Shown one piece after another: positions 45,225 through 57,200 of a DNA stretch of 64,000 nt; positions within the stretch are counted from its first letter, which is position 1, and each line of letters starts with the position of its first letter. The notes beneath the pieces are model-generated. The model had not been told where the DNA came from. It saw only the letters and a program-made list of their open reading frames with translations, and made no database searches. Source of the stretch: Aricia agestis (lineage: Eukaryota; Arthropoda; Insecta; Lepidoptera; Lycaenidae); the NCBI RefSeq assembly GCF_905147365.1, contig NC_056415.1:13410001-13474000 (forward strand), written 5' to 3'. The translations under genes were made by a program, and so were the position numbers.

Positions 45225-45836
45225 TGACAGACGTACGAGTAAGCACGCGGACTTATGGCTCGACGATCTTAATCGCATGTGTGTCAGCAAAGAGCCGCGA
45301 GCTGCGAGCCTGGGGGCATGGTAATCCAGTGTGTCACCGATGCGAGCCGAGTAAGTTCGCGAATTTAAGAGCCCATATGACCCTAACTTGACTATATACT
45401 TTAACCTAGATCTCAAAATCTGTAAGGTCTAGAAAACTGATTTTTTGACACAAGTAACTTCAGTTCATAAAGATTAAATGCTCAAGACGAAAACCCGATT
45501 ACTCAAAAAATGCTCGATAGTTTCTTTTTTACAAAAAACCTTGTTTTAGACACATTTTTGCTTGGATCTTCGAAGTTTGCTGCCTTTTCTTTGATATTTT
45601 TTGATATCTAAAAAGGTATTGATAAAACCTAAATTTGCTCAAAACACTTTTTTCATAATCATTATAGTTCGTCTTTTATTCAAGTAAAACTAACTCGGCG
45701 ATGATTCCGCGCCGTCCTTTTTCACCTGGCATATGAAAGACGGGCATGAGTGTGAAGAGAGAAGGACGATGTTTGATTTTTAGAGTCAGGTGAGCTCTTA
45801 AAACACGCGTGCTTTAAGTTCGTACGTCTATCAGGC
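45225..45836. mobile_element. Possible TIR element (AGACGTACGA...GCACGCG)
   Basis: GACAGACGTACGAGTAAGCA at the left and, reverse-complemented, GATAGACGTACGAACTTAAA then GCACGCG at the right are similar. The interior shows no coding signal. The inverted ends are short and imperfect. Confidence 0.4.
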
Positions 45837-46120
45837 CTTTAAGAAAACCTTGAACTCGAAGATTGTAATAGATTAAGAGCTTGATGTTAATGGAATCCAT
45901 TAGAATTTAGAGTCCGAACTGAGCCCATCGATACAGTCAGCAAATGTTTATCTTCCATCTTTTATTCAAGCGATGTCATTTACGTTATATTCCCACTTAT
46001 TAATTCATAAACTTTACCATATTAAATGTAAGCTACGTTTGCCTAAGGAATACGAAATCCTAAATTTATCGGGAATAATGCTATGTACAGGCCTAAAATA
46101 ATGATTAATAAGTACGATAA

Positions 46121-46400
46121 CCTCTGTGGCTCAGTTGGTGGGCTGTTGGTAGCTCAAGCCGGGGGTATCAGGTTCAAATCCCGCCGACGACGGAACAAAA
46201 AGTTTTCAAAAGTTTCTGGGTCATGGATGTGTATTAAATATTATGTCATTTAATAAAAATCTTAAATATATGTATAGTATAAAAGTATTAAATATATTTC
46301 CGTTGTCTAGTACCCGTAACACAAGTCCTTCAGGTACTTAGCACGGGGCCAGACTGACTTGGTGTGAAGCGTCCGTAGTTATTATTATTATTGTTACCGT
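46121..46400 (+). mobile_element. tRNA-headed SINE, family 2
   Basis: CCTCTGTGGCTCAGTTGG (box A region), GGTTCAAATCCCGCCGACG (box B), CTGGGTCATGGATGTGTATT, and a 3' part AAGTCCTTCAGGTACTTAGC...GGGGCCAGACTGACTTGG with an ATT microsatellite end. Confidence 0.82.
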
Positions 46401-46600
46401 GTCTTTTTTCATTAAAACCTGTTGTATTACGAATCCTTCGACAGGTAAGCAACAGTAACAAACCTGCCGTTTGGCTAGTTCAGAGCTAAAACAGTCAAAA
46501 TATGTACTATCAGAAAAATCGAGCTTATGGCAGATAGCGGCTCTTCATAATTGTTTGCCCTTCCCTTCAGCTTCTCCGATCCATCTTAGGGCTCTAAGCT

Positions 46601-46909
46601 CTTACCGGGGAAATACCACGGGCTCCCAGAATGTCGGCGTGAAACAGCGCTTGCGCTGTGTTTCACCGAGTGAGTGAGTTTACCGGAGGCCCAACCCCTA
46701 CCCTTTACCCTTCCCTACCCTCTCCTATTTCCGTCCCTACTCTCCCCTATTCCCGTCCCTACCCTCCCCTATAGCTTCCCTATTCCCTCTTAAAAGGCCG
46801 GCAACGCACCTGCAGCTCTTCTGATGCTGCGAGTGTCTATGGGCGACGGAAGTTGTTTTCCATCAGGTGACCTGTTTGCTCGTTTGCCCCCTTATTTCAT
46901 TTTAAAAAA
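46601..46909 (+). mobile_element. Poly(A) SINE with diverged 5' end
   Basis: The 5' 60 bp is altered; from GGCGTGAAACAGCGCTTGCG onward it is canonical. It is followed directly by the GGTGTGTATTCC block, as is the copy at 54356-54721. Confidence 0.85.
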
Positions 46910-46910
46910 A

Positions 46911-47150
46911 GGTGTGTATTCCTTATAATATAGAATTCACTGGGAAAAGAGCAGCGTTGAAAGAGCAAAAACATTTTTGTGATTTGTGCCTAATAGATAG
47001 GCAAGCGCTCTTGCGTCAAGAATATTTCCATACAAAGGTGAAAAAAAGTTACTCTTTTCCCCTATGTTATAGGGGACCCATACACTACTTAAAGTATTAT
47101 CATATTTTAGTTTTGTTACACCCTGTATATGAAGTTTGCCGAAAGGAACC
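46911..47150 (+). mobile_element. GGTGTGTATTCC element, copy 1
   Basis: Nearly identical to 54722-54965: TATAGAATTCACTGGGAAAA, TGCCTAATAGATAGGCAAGC, AAAGTATTATCATATTTT. Distantly related to the 8019-8254 MITE. Confidence 0.75.
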
Positions 47151-47311
47151 CTATATCTCTACATATACATAAAAAATACAACCGTGAACTAGCATCGCAT
47201 CGCAAATATCTGCGGCAAAATTCATAAATCGTAATCAAAATCAAAATGCGTTGCGATTCGAATTCACAGGTATGTGTGGAAGCCGAATTGTTTTTAGAAA
47301 TGAAGTATTAT

Positions 47312-47329
47312 TTTATTTTTTCGTTTATT
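47312..47329 (-). promoter_or_regulatory. Candidate poly(A) signals of gene D
   Basis: Two AATAAA hexamers on the minus strand (47324-47329 and 47312-47317), 14 and 26 nt past the TGA. Use of such close signals would give a very short 3' UTR. Inferred only. Confidence 0.45.
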
Positions 47330-47342
47330 AAAACTAAATCAG

Positions 47343-47475
47343 TCACATTTTTGTTACACTATTATTTGCTTCTGTTTTATCTCTCTTCTCCGCTTCTGTT
47401 TTCTTCGGCGCCTCCTCAGTCAGCGCCTGCGCACGCGCATCCTTTACCTCTCGTCTGTGCTTTGCGAAGAGATAT
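47343..47475 (-). CDS. Gene D exon 7 (C-terminal tail and stop)
   Basis: 133 nt. Acceptor TTTTTTCCTACAG, phase 2. Encodes YLFAKHRREVKDARAQALTE, EAPKKTEAEKRDKTEANN and SVTKM, then TGA. The charged composition and the terminal T-K-M match the last exon of gene C. Confidence 0.93.
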
Positions 47476-48253
47476 CTGTAGGAAAAAAGTGATTTATCAT
47501 CTCTATCACATAATTTAAACCTCTGTGGCTCAGTTGGTCGCGGGTTCGAATCCCGCCGACGGAAAAAAGTTATTCAAAAGTTCCTGGGTCTTCGATGTGT
47601 ATTAAATATGTGTATTATATAATAAAAATTTTAAATATTAAATGTATACTATAAAAGTAATAAATATTATATTTCCGTTGTCTGGTACCCCTAACACAAG
47701 TCCTTCAGGTACTTAGTACGGGGCCAGACTGACGTGGTGTGAAGCGTCCATAGATATTATTATTAATTATTATTATGATTTAAATGTTTCGTACAATATG
47801 GTATACGTATTTAAGAGCAATTTTAACATTTTGTTGATGAAAATTTACATGAATTTACAGTCTAATTAACAATAAACGAATATATTTTATTTACTTGGAA
47901 GGTACACATCAATATGTTGCAACTTGGAGTACAATTGCTAATCTGGTGTAAGGTGTTTCTTGATAAGCCAGCATTAGAATTAAGCATAAAGCCATTTTCT
48001 GTCAATCAGTTGTTATTACATACTAGCTGTTGCCCGCGCCTTCGTCCGCGTCAGCAAAATGTGATAACAAAGATATTAAAAAAGAGAAGAAAGTCCCCTT
48101 TTTGAAGTTCCTTTATAAAAAAAGTGAAATATATCCTCCTCCTTTTCGGAAGTCGGTTAAAAAGTAGCCTAAGTTATTCCTTACTACATCAGCTATGTGC
48201 CTAAAAAGTCCCGTCAAAATCGCTCCAGTCATTTCAGAGATTAGCCGGAACAT

Positions 48254-48288
<35 letters not shown>

Positions 48289-51200
48289 TACCATACAGAC
48301 AAAAATTGTAAAAAATGTTGTTTTGGTGTCTGTACCCTATATACATTCATATGCATGTAGTAAAAAACGGTTCTTTCAATATTACAAACGGACACTCCAA
48401 TTTTATTTATATGTATAGATAATATACTCACATCAATATAATGATAGGCGGGATCGTCATGAAGGCACTAAAGATATATATCGTGCCGGAGAAGATCGGC
48501 AGAGTGACTGCATACATGATGGCGTAGGACGGGTCGAATACCAGCGCAGCTAACGTTTCCACTAAACTGAATAAGGAGTTCATTTTACCTGAAAAAAAAA
48601 AATCTTTTAATAGGGGTGAACAAAAACGAATGATTTTTGGAGTATGTTTTAAAATGTATGGAGTCTGGTCCAAATTTCCACCACAAACGAGACCTATATA
48701 GTAAAATTTCAACCAAATACTGAATCATTATAACCAGACCGCAATCAAAAATACCCTGTCAGTGAAAAGATATGGCTGAATGAAAATTCGTATTTTTTAC
48801 CATTTTGTATGAAAAATATTGTAAATGTAATAAAAATGTATTGAGTTTGATGCAAATGTCCACAACCTATACGTAATGGTCTGCTAAATACGGAATCATT
48901 ATAACTGGACCGCAACCAGAAATATCCTGTAAGTAAAAAGTTTTCTACTATTTTATTCCATAAAATAGTATTAATATGATCCGTTGCACTTTTTAACTAC
49001 CTACTCATTACTCAATCTTTTTTATCTCATGTTGCTTGGCATTTCCTATTTTGGGTTTTCATTGAGATAGATGAATATCAATAATATTATCAATATTTTC
49101 ACTCAAAAAAATATTTTTCATATTATGGTCATAACTTTTTACTGGCAGCTTATTTTTAATTTGTCGCATAATGAAAGTTAGGTACTCTATATTTTATGGA
49201 CAATAGGTCAATATGTGTCTCGTTAGTGGAGGAAATTTGGACCACTATATTCATTCTCCTTTCATAAAAATTTTGACATTGTACAATGTACAGTATTCAG
49301 GTTCATTTTACCTGGAAAAAAAGCATATCTTTAAAAGGGGATGAAAAAAAAGAATGATTATAATATTAGGGTCGAAAGTCGAAACCACGATAATATTATG
49401 ATATATTCATAATGCTTCAAATTTCATCGTGCTTTGTGACTAGTATCATTATTGTAATTTAGACAATGCGGGTTGGTCATCTGATTGTCTGGACATTGGA
49501 TGGTTTTGCGAAATGTCTTCTGTGCCTGATTGCCTTGTTTTATCCGTTCTACTAGTTTAAAAGACAAAAAGGAACGGAGAGTGTCCTCGTCTGTTGAGTA
49601 CGTACCTACTCCCTATAAAAATATCTGGTTTAGTTTTAATTCATGTTTCTTTTCCGTTTAATATATATTATACGTGGGGGAGCCATGCTTCGGCACGAAT
49701 GGGCCGGCTCGACCGGAGAAATACCACGTTCTCACAGAAAACCGGCGTGAAACAGCGCTTGCGCTGTGTTTCGCCGAGTGAGTGAGTTTACCGGAGGCCC
49801 AATTCCCTTCCCCATCCTCCCCTATTCCCTTCCCTTCCCATCCCTACCCTCCCCTATTACCCTGTTCCCTCTTAAAAGGCCGGCAACGCACCTGCAGCTC
49901 TTCTTATGCTGCGAGTGTCCATGGGCGACGGAAGTTGCTTTCCATCAGGTGACCCGTTTGCTCGTTTGCCCCCTTATTTCATAAAAAAAAATTAAATAAT
50001 AATATCGTCAGGACATTCATTTCATCAAAAATATATTTTTCTTTATCTCAAAAAACATGCATTCAACAACGATATTATTTTAAATAAGTATTATTTAAAA
50101 TAATATCGTTGTTGAATGCATTAATTGGGCGAAAAATTACTTAAATAGCCATTAAGATTGGAGCCAAACAAAAATGATAGGCTTTTATCAGGAACGTCAG
50201 GATATAATAATTATAAATTAATCCATATCAGATAGCTTTCCGGAAGCCGTAATTTAAGCCAAACAATTATTTCGTTACGAAAATAGCCTTTGTAAGTATC
50301 CACGGCCCAATAATAATTAATTTTAATTAATATGACAGTATCGTATGTTGCAGATCGAATAATTTATGTATAACTACTTTTAACGTATAGTGCTCCTGTA
50401 CAAATATATTGGGAATAATTTACCTTCGTTATATTTTACTTACGTGACTTACTAATTAAAACGTAATATTCATCAATTGAATAACGGAAATAAAAAACGG
50501 TGTAAGTGCCAAAAACAAAATGTGGAGGAATTGTTGATCAAAATAGTAGCTCATCTTCGTAATAAATTTTGTTTATTTTTTTAAGGGAAATATTTATATT
50601 ACGATTGAATCTCTTTGTGTAAAAAAAACAAAGTATTTTACTTATCAATTACTATAACAAAATTACATTTAAGTGTCATTCACGATGTTTTAAATAAAGA
50701 TCTAAGTTCCAATGTTTGTTTCGGTAAATTGGCACTTTGGACATTTCAAGTTTTAGACACAAAGACTAGTGGCGTGATATTATACATATAAGTAAACAAC
50801 CAAAAACTACAAAGTTACCAAATTTTTGAATTAATATATTGAAATACCAAGTAAAAATAATGAAAGCAACATTATTCATACTATTCTATTTAAAATAGCT
50901 TCATAACGTCTTTTTCTTTCCGAACGTCGAACCGGTAACAACAACAGGTGCTATGTCCACTATTTTCATTGGCGGCACGCTGGCAGGGACTTAAACACTT
51001 TTATATAACAATGTGCTATGCGTCCCGCTCCTCCGCCTTTCATAAAAGATGTAAAAACCAATCAAAAAACTAAGCTAGTCACTCACTTAATGCTTATTTA
51101 AGGATATTAACGATAGCACATAGAATACATTTCTGCTAAAAATACATTTCGAAAATTTTGGCACTTACACCCTTTTTTTATTTCCGGGATAAATAGTATT

Positions 51201-54200
51201 CTGTCTTTTTTCCAGGACTCAAAGTATCTTCATACAAAATTACAGCAAAAGGTTCAGGTTTAGCGGTTTGAGCGTGAAGAGGCAACAGACAGACAGACTG
51301 ATACACTTTCGCATTTATAATATTAGTAATTAGTATGGATGTTATATTTTATCTTCAAGTTTAATAATTATCTTTCAGAGATCTGCCTATCGTTGCGGAC
51401 GGTTTTTACCTCATCATTGGTAACTCAAAATATCATCTCGAAAATATCCATAATCCGACTATTTTCCTCTTACGTCGGAAACTTCATAATACGAATTCAG
51501 ATATTATCTGGATTCCGTAAGCGATTACACTTGAAAAACGGTAAAAATAGATAATAATTATACGTTGGATCTCCTATCATTACTGAGCTAAGCGACATTT
51601 CCGCAACACAAGGTAAATTGCGAGCGCAATTAAAGTCGGTGCAGCTCATGCATTAGTCCTGCAATAACAAAGGAGGCTACTACGTATAGTATGCATATTG
51701 TTCTTCCATGTTGCTATTAACTATGGAATCTTAAAAAGTTTGATGTAAACGTACCATCGAATAAATTGATTCATAGGCAGTTTTTTTTTAATTAAATAAG
51801 GGGGCAAACGAGCAAACGGGTCACACCGATGGTAAGCAACTACCGTCGCCCATGGACTCTCGCAACATCGGAAGAGCTGCAGGTGCGTTGCCGGCCTTTT
51901 AAGAGGGAATACGCTCTTTTCTTGAAGGTTTGCAGGTCGTAAAGGTCCGGAAATACTGCTGGTGACAGTTCGTTCCAGAGTTTTACAGTGCGCGGCAGAA
52001 AGTTACGCGAAAAACGCACTGTGGAAGACTGCCACTCATCAAGGTGATGAGGATGGTATGTTTTTCGCGTGGGATGATGGCGAAAAGTTGCAGGTGGTAT
52101 GATTCCGAACAATTCCTCAGAGCACTCCCCGTGATACAACCGATAGAGGATGCAGAGTGTAGCTACATCTTGGCGTAATTCCAAGGGGTCCAAGCTGTTT
52201 GAAACACAGTTGAAAAAACACCATCTTCTGGTTGAATGATTTATGTCCATTCAAAGTTAATCGTGATTTGTCGACTGGGTTTGACATAAAACGACGAAAG
52301 CACATAGGTCCGTCATCTGCTTATCTCATACTACAATAGCTCAAAGTGTACACTTGTACAGTATTACTTGCCTAGTGTATATTAATTTATTTACATAGCG
52401 GCATATTTAGTTTGTAGTTTATCAAGGATTCATGTCTATTATCAGGTACATAATACAAATTAAAAACAAGCTAGTTATAGGTTCCAATTCACGGTTTTTA
52501 AAGTTCTTTACTGTTGTAAAGGCGTTTTTGTTGAACTATCAAAACATTAAACACAGCGTTAGCGATAAAAGTTTCTACGCTCATTTTAGTGGTTGTGGCC
52601 GATTTTGTCAAAATCAGACTAGCTGTGTAGCACTTGTTAATTTATAGAAGCTTTGCGAGCGTGCAACAATATAAATATTACTATATTCTTAAAAAAACAC
52701 AGGCATATATAACCGAATCTGCGAGAAATTGGGCACAGGGCTAACTTCGCATATCCGATACATTAAATTGATAAAAGTTGAAGAATAAATTTACAGAGTA
52801 CAGAAATATGTATTAAAATTAAGTTTTATAATTACAGCAATAGAAATTATACAGACCTAATTCCTCTGCGCTGATCAGCTTTGAAGACATAGATCTGAGA
52901 GACGTAAAAGTGGTCGCGTTCAGAATTTGAACGACGGGAACTGCGGAAAAAATGTATTGATTAGATTTTTTTTAAAGAATAATATGTCAAAGGAAGAAAT
53001 AAATGGGAACTGAATAAAAGTAATTTGAAGGTTTATCTTTTAGCAAGGGTATTAGAAACAGGAGTGAAGACGTGATTGAAATATTTTAAGGTCGGGAATA
53101 CGAGTACTAGTTATTTAGTTTTTTTAATAGTGATCGGCTAACAGACTGTGATCGCTTAAATTACACATTGGTGTAATGTATTGCTGTACATACACACAAA
53201 TTATCAATGAAACTGTTCCTAGATGATGGACTTACATTATTTAGCCCGGTCGCACATTGTCCAAATTCTGATCAGAAACAGTTGAATTTCGCCGGACCGC
53301 CACCCCGCACACTATCCGAAATATCCTTCCGGCGAGTTCGAGCTCACTCGGCTCAGTACAAAATGTAAGAGACAGCGCGGATGTTCAACTGTTTCTGATC
53401 AGAAATTTCGGACAATTTGCGGCCGGGCTAAATCAGCAGTGCTTGACATAGCTTGATAAAAGTAAGGTAAGTCTAACATAAAAAAAATGCATTTGCATCA
53501 TTTACACAATTTTTCACTTTTATCAAATAAGAAAAGTTGTGTAAACGATTTGGTCGGGTTACATCAACTCAATGTTAATCGTATTAATATACTCCTTTTA
53601 AGTACATCCGCCATTTTCTAATGAACCAATGAGAAACAAATGGCGTTATGTAGCCGTAGAGTCTATCCTCTATCGTGTATTGACACGATAGAGGATAGAC
53701 TCTAGGTCGTGTCGAACATCTGTCTCATGTCACGAAATAGCTACCACATATTATGATATAGCTGTCATAATAATATGTCTGTCTGATACCACATTTGACA
53801 CGAAAGACCTATACCGTCCCTCTGGTGGCTAATTATTATCAAAATTTCATTACCCTGGTCCTACGAATAATAAAAACTAAGGAATCTTAACTCCCATACT
53901 ATTACCGTTTTAAATTTGGTTCCTTTCGATCTGTCATGTAACGTCAGCCTAGTACCGCTCAAGGTCACCTAAATATTGCAAATGTATTGAAATGTGTACC
54001 TAAGGTACACTTTTTTGACAAGTATTGTGGAGCATGTTTTTTAACGGAGTTACTTTTCCTTAGTTTTTATTATTCGTAGCCCTGGTCAGTATAATTAACT
54101 GTCAGGCGTTTGACTGCTGTCAAGTTATGAAATAAAGCCTCATACACATGAACATCCCCAAGTCGGTGGTGACGAAGGCAATGTAGAAGCAGCCCACGAG

Positions 54201-57200
54201 GTTGCTGCCCACCGAGATGAGGCAGAGCAGTGAGTCGTGAAAACCCCAACGCTTGCTGAACACGCTTATTGAGAATAGGGCACCTGGAATGGCAAACAAT
54301 AATTTATATTAGTTTAAACTTGCTTATACGGCAAACTACAAGGTTTAGGTCTTTGACGTGGGAGAGCTTGCTTCCGCACGAATGGGCCGGCTCGACCAGA
54401 GAAATACCACGGGCTCACAAAAAACCGGCGTGAAACAGCGCTTGCGCTGTGTTTCGCCGAGTGAGTGAGTTTACCGGAGGCCCAATCCCCTACCCTTTTC
54501 CCTTCCCTACCCTCTCCTATTTCCTTCCCTACCCTCTCCTATTCCCTTCCCTACTCTCCTCTATTCCCTTCCCTACCCTCCCCTATTACCCTATTCCCTC
54601 TTAAAAGGCCGGCAATGCACCTGCAGCTCTTCTGATGCTGCGAGTGTCAATGGGCGACGGCAGTTGCTTTCCATCAGGTGACCCGTTTGCTCGTTGCCAC
54701 CTTATTTCATTTTAAAAAAAAAGGTGTGTATTCCTTATAATATAGAATTCACTGGGAAAAGAGCAGCGTTGAAAGAGCAAAAACATTTTTGTGATTTGTG
54801 CCTAATAGATAGGCAAGCGCTCGTGCGTCAAGAATATTTCCATACAAAGGTGAAAAAAAAGTTACTCTTTTCCCCTATGTTATAGGGGACCCATACACTA
54901 CTTAAAGTATTATCATATTTTGGTTTTGTTACAGCCTGTATATGTAGTTTGCCGAAAGGAACCCTGTATCTGTACAATTTGCTTTTATAAAAGATAGATC
55001 ATAATATCCTTTTCCTTAGCTGTTTATGTACCATAGTAAGCCTTTGATGGACCAATATAAGCGACTACGAACGTGTAGAATAGTTTTTCCCAAAGTGGGC
55101 GATAACGCCCGCTTATGGGCGCTGAAGGTCTATTTAAAATTGAAACAATGAGGGCGCTAAGACATAATTTGTACTCAAAGTGGGCAGTAGACAAAATAAG
55201 TTTGGGAGCCCCTGGTGTAGAAGGATATATTCGTCTATCTACCTATAATAGACCCACGTCTATGGATAATCACAGACGAATTTATTCTCCTACTATTAAT
55301 AACGTTTTTTTGAATTATTATTCTGTTGGTCCACAACCAACTAACATGAAAAGGCTTTAAACATTCTACCTAGTCGGGTTTAAATAAACCAAATAAAAAA
55401 GTAACCTGTGAAAATAGCCAAAAACATGCGTACAAGTTCTTTCACTGTTTGAGCGTTTTTTGTTCTTGTTTTCTCTGTCTCTTGTTGTGCTTTGTTTTAT
55501 TGTAGTGTGCTGTGAAATTTGTTGAATAAATGTCTATTATTATTAATATTATTATTATTACTCACCCATGGAGTGCATGATGGTACTGTACGTGGAGTAC
55601 ATACTGTATTTCAGAGCATCCCACTTTAGGCGATACCTCACAAACAAGTATTTGATATCCCTCTCACCTGTCAAACAAAAACATACCTTATTTAAGCCAA
55701 ATAAAAGAGGTTTTTCAACGCGATTGGAATACTCAACTTATTTTTCCAACCTCGAATAATACTAAGGTATTGTAATCAGTCTAGATTTTGTGAGAGGGAT
55801 AAGTGAAAATCGTTATTCACATAAAATGAACGTTTGTGATGACTGTAATGCGCGTTCACATTCAGGGGCCCGATTATAATACTCCCCACACCGGTTTCGG
55901 TGACGGTGGCCAGTTTCATTGAAACCAGGCCAGTTAGGAGTAGTTTTATGGTGCCCAAGTATGTGCGCAGTACACAAGATCACTCTCTATTCCTTTCACT
56001 CTCATAACCCAGTGGGACGGGAGACCGACGCACGACTGGCGAAAGATCAGGCGCAGGACCGACTTTTTATCATCTTACTTGTCAGACAATCAGGTGATCA
56101 GCCTGCATTGTCCTAACCAAACTTGGAAGTAACATATTTTCAACGCGGGACTCGAACCCACGACCTCCGGAGTCGAGAGACACGCTCTAACCAGTAGACC
56201 ACGGAGCACACCTCGAATGCAGATTCGACGGCGTACGATCGAGGATAAGTGATTTTTCATTTTGTAAAAGTACCTAAAGTAGTAAATGACTTACAGAATT
56301 CTTTGTTGCACACTTTCTTATTAGTGCTGATTACCTACCAACCTATCAACCCCCAAGCGGTCGAATTCGACAATAGAATAATAATATCTTTAGACGCTTC
56401 ACACCTACATAGGTACCATCGAGGAAGTTGATTCCTATGCAATTGACAGGCCAACGTTTTTTGGTCGAATAAGTCAATTCAATGTTAATTGTGATCTATC
56501 AGCTGGGTTTGACGTAACGCAACCAAACTACTTAGCTCCCCTATTTGCATAGGAATCAACTTCTCTGACAATACATTAAACAGGTTAACAAAATATTTTT
56601 GAAATTAGAGACTGTATCGATTTAAATTGTTTCTTAAATAGAACACCTAATAATATGCAACTACTATGTATACATATGAATATAAGATCACTCATTAAAA
56701 ACTTTTCAAGCCTAGAACAAGTCATATATTCATCCAAAAGATCAGTAGACGTAATTATGTTGACTGAAGTTAATATCTCACAAAATCTCTGTAATATGTA
56801 TCACATAAAAGGTTATAAAATGTACAGCAAGTTGCGAATAAACAGAAGGGGTGGCGGTATTATTTTATATGTAAAAAATGAACATCAATTTACTTTAGGC
56901 ACTTCTAATACACTTCACTGTGAAATTATCATGGGTTCAATCAGCACCGCTTCTGATTATTCCGCAACATTATGCTGTGTATACCGTCCACCTAATAAAA
57001 GTAAGCACTTGTTTATTAAGGAATTAGACTACCTGCTTAGATCTATCAATAGCGATGTTGATATGTTTGTTTTCGGTGATTTTAACATAGATTTGCTGCA
57101 GGAACGCCCTATAAAACATATTTACAGCACCACCATGTACGAGTACGGCCTAGCGTGTGGGATCTCAGAATATACACGTATTGACTTAACTAGTAAAACT

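Larger units (their letters stand above)
26502..47342. other. Intergenic region between genes C and D
   Basis: No host exon was recognised. Annotated repeats cover about half. Stretches with nothing identified: 26502-27250, 29700-30230, 31560-31795, 32100-33060, 38040-39080, 41800-42180, 42550-42900 and 45840-46110, all AT-rich. Minus-strand upstream sequence of gene C (26502-26800) shows no clear TATA box. Confidence 0.65.
48589..52856. other. Gene D intron 5
   Basis: Holds a decayed SINE family 1 stretch (49455-49640), a poly(A) SINE, a hairpin and a LINE 3' end. 48600-49440 has repeated TGGTCCAAATTTCC / CATTATAACCAGACCGCAA-like blocks twice over (about 48650-48790 and 48840-48950). 50130-51180 is AT-rich with nothing identified. 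Confidence 0.65.

Noticed and set aside
46121..46200. Candidate tRNA gene (CCTCTGTGGCTCAGTTGG)
   Set aside because: A repeat with copies at 47520 and 22790; the copy at 47520 lacks the region between the boxes. SINE head.
47246..47518. 90-codon plus-strand frame
   Set aside because: Antisense of gene D exon 7 and flanking intron; Ser/Pro-rich only because the sense strand is Lys/Glu-rich.
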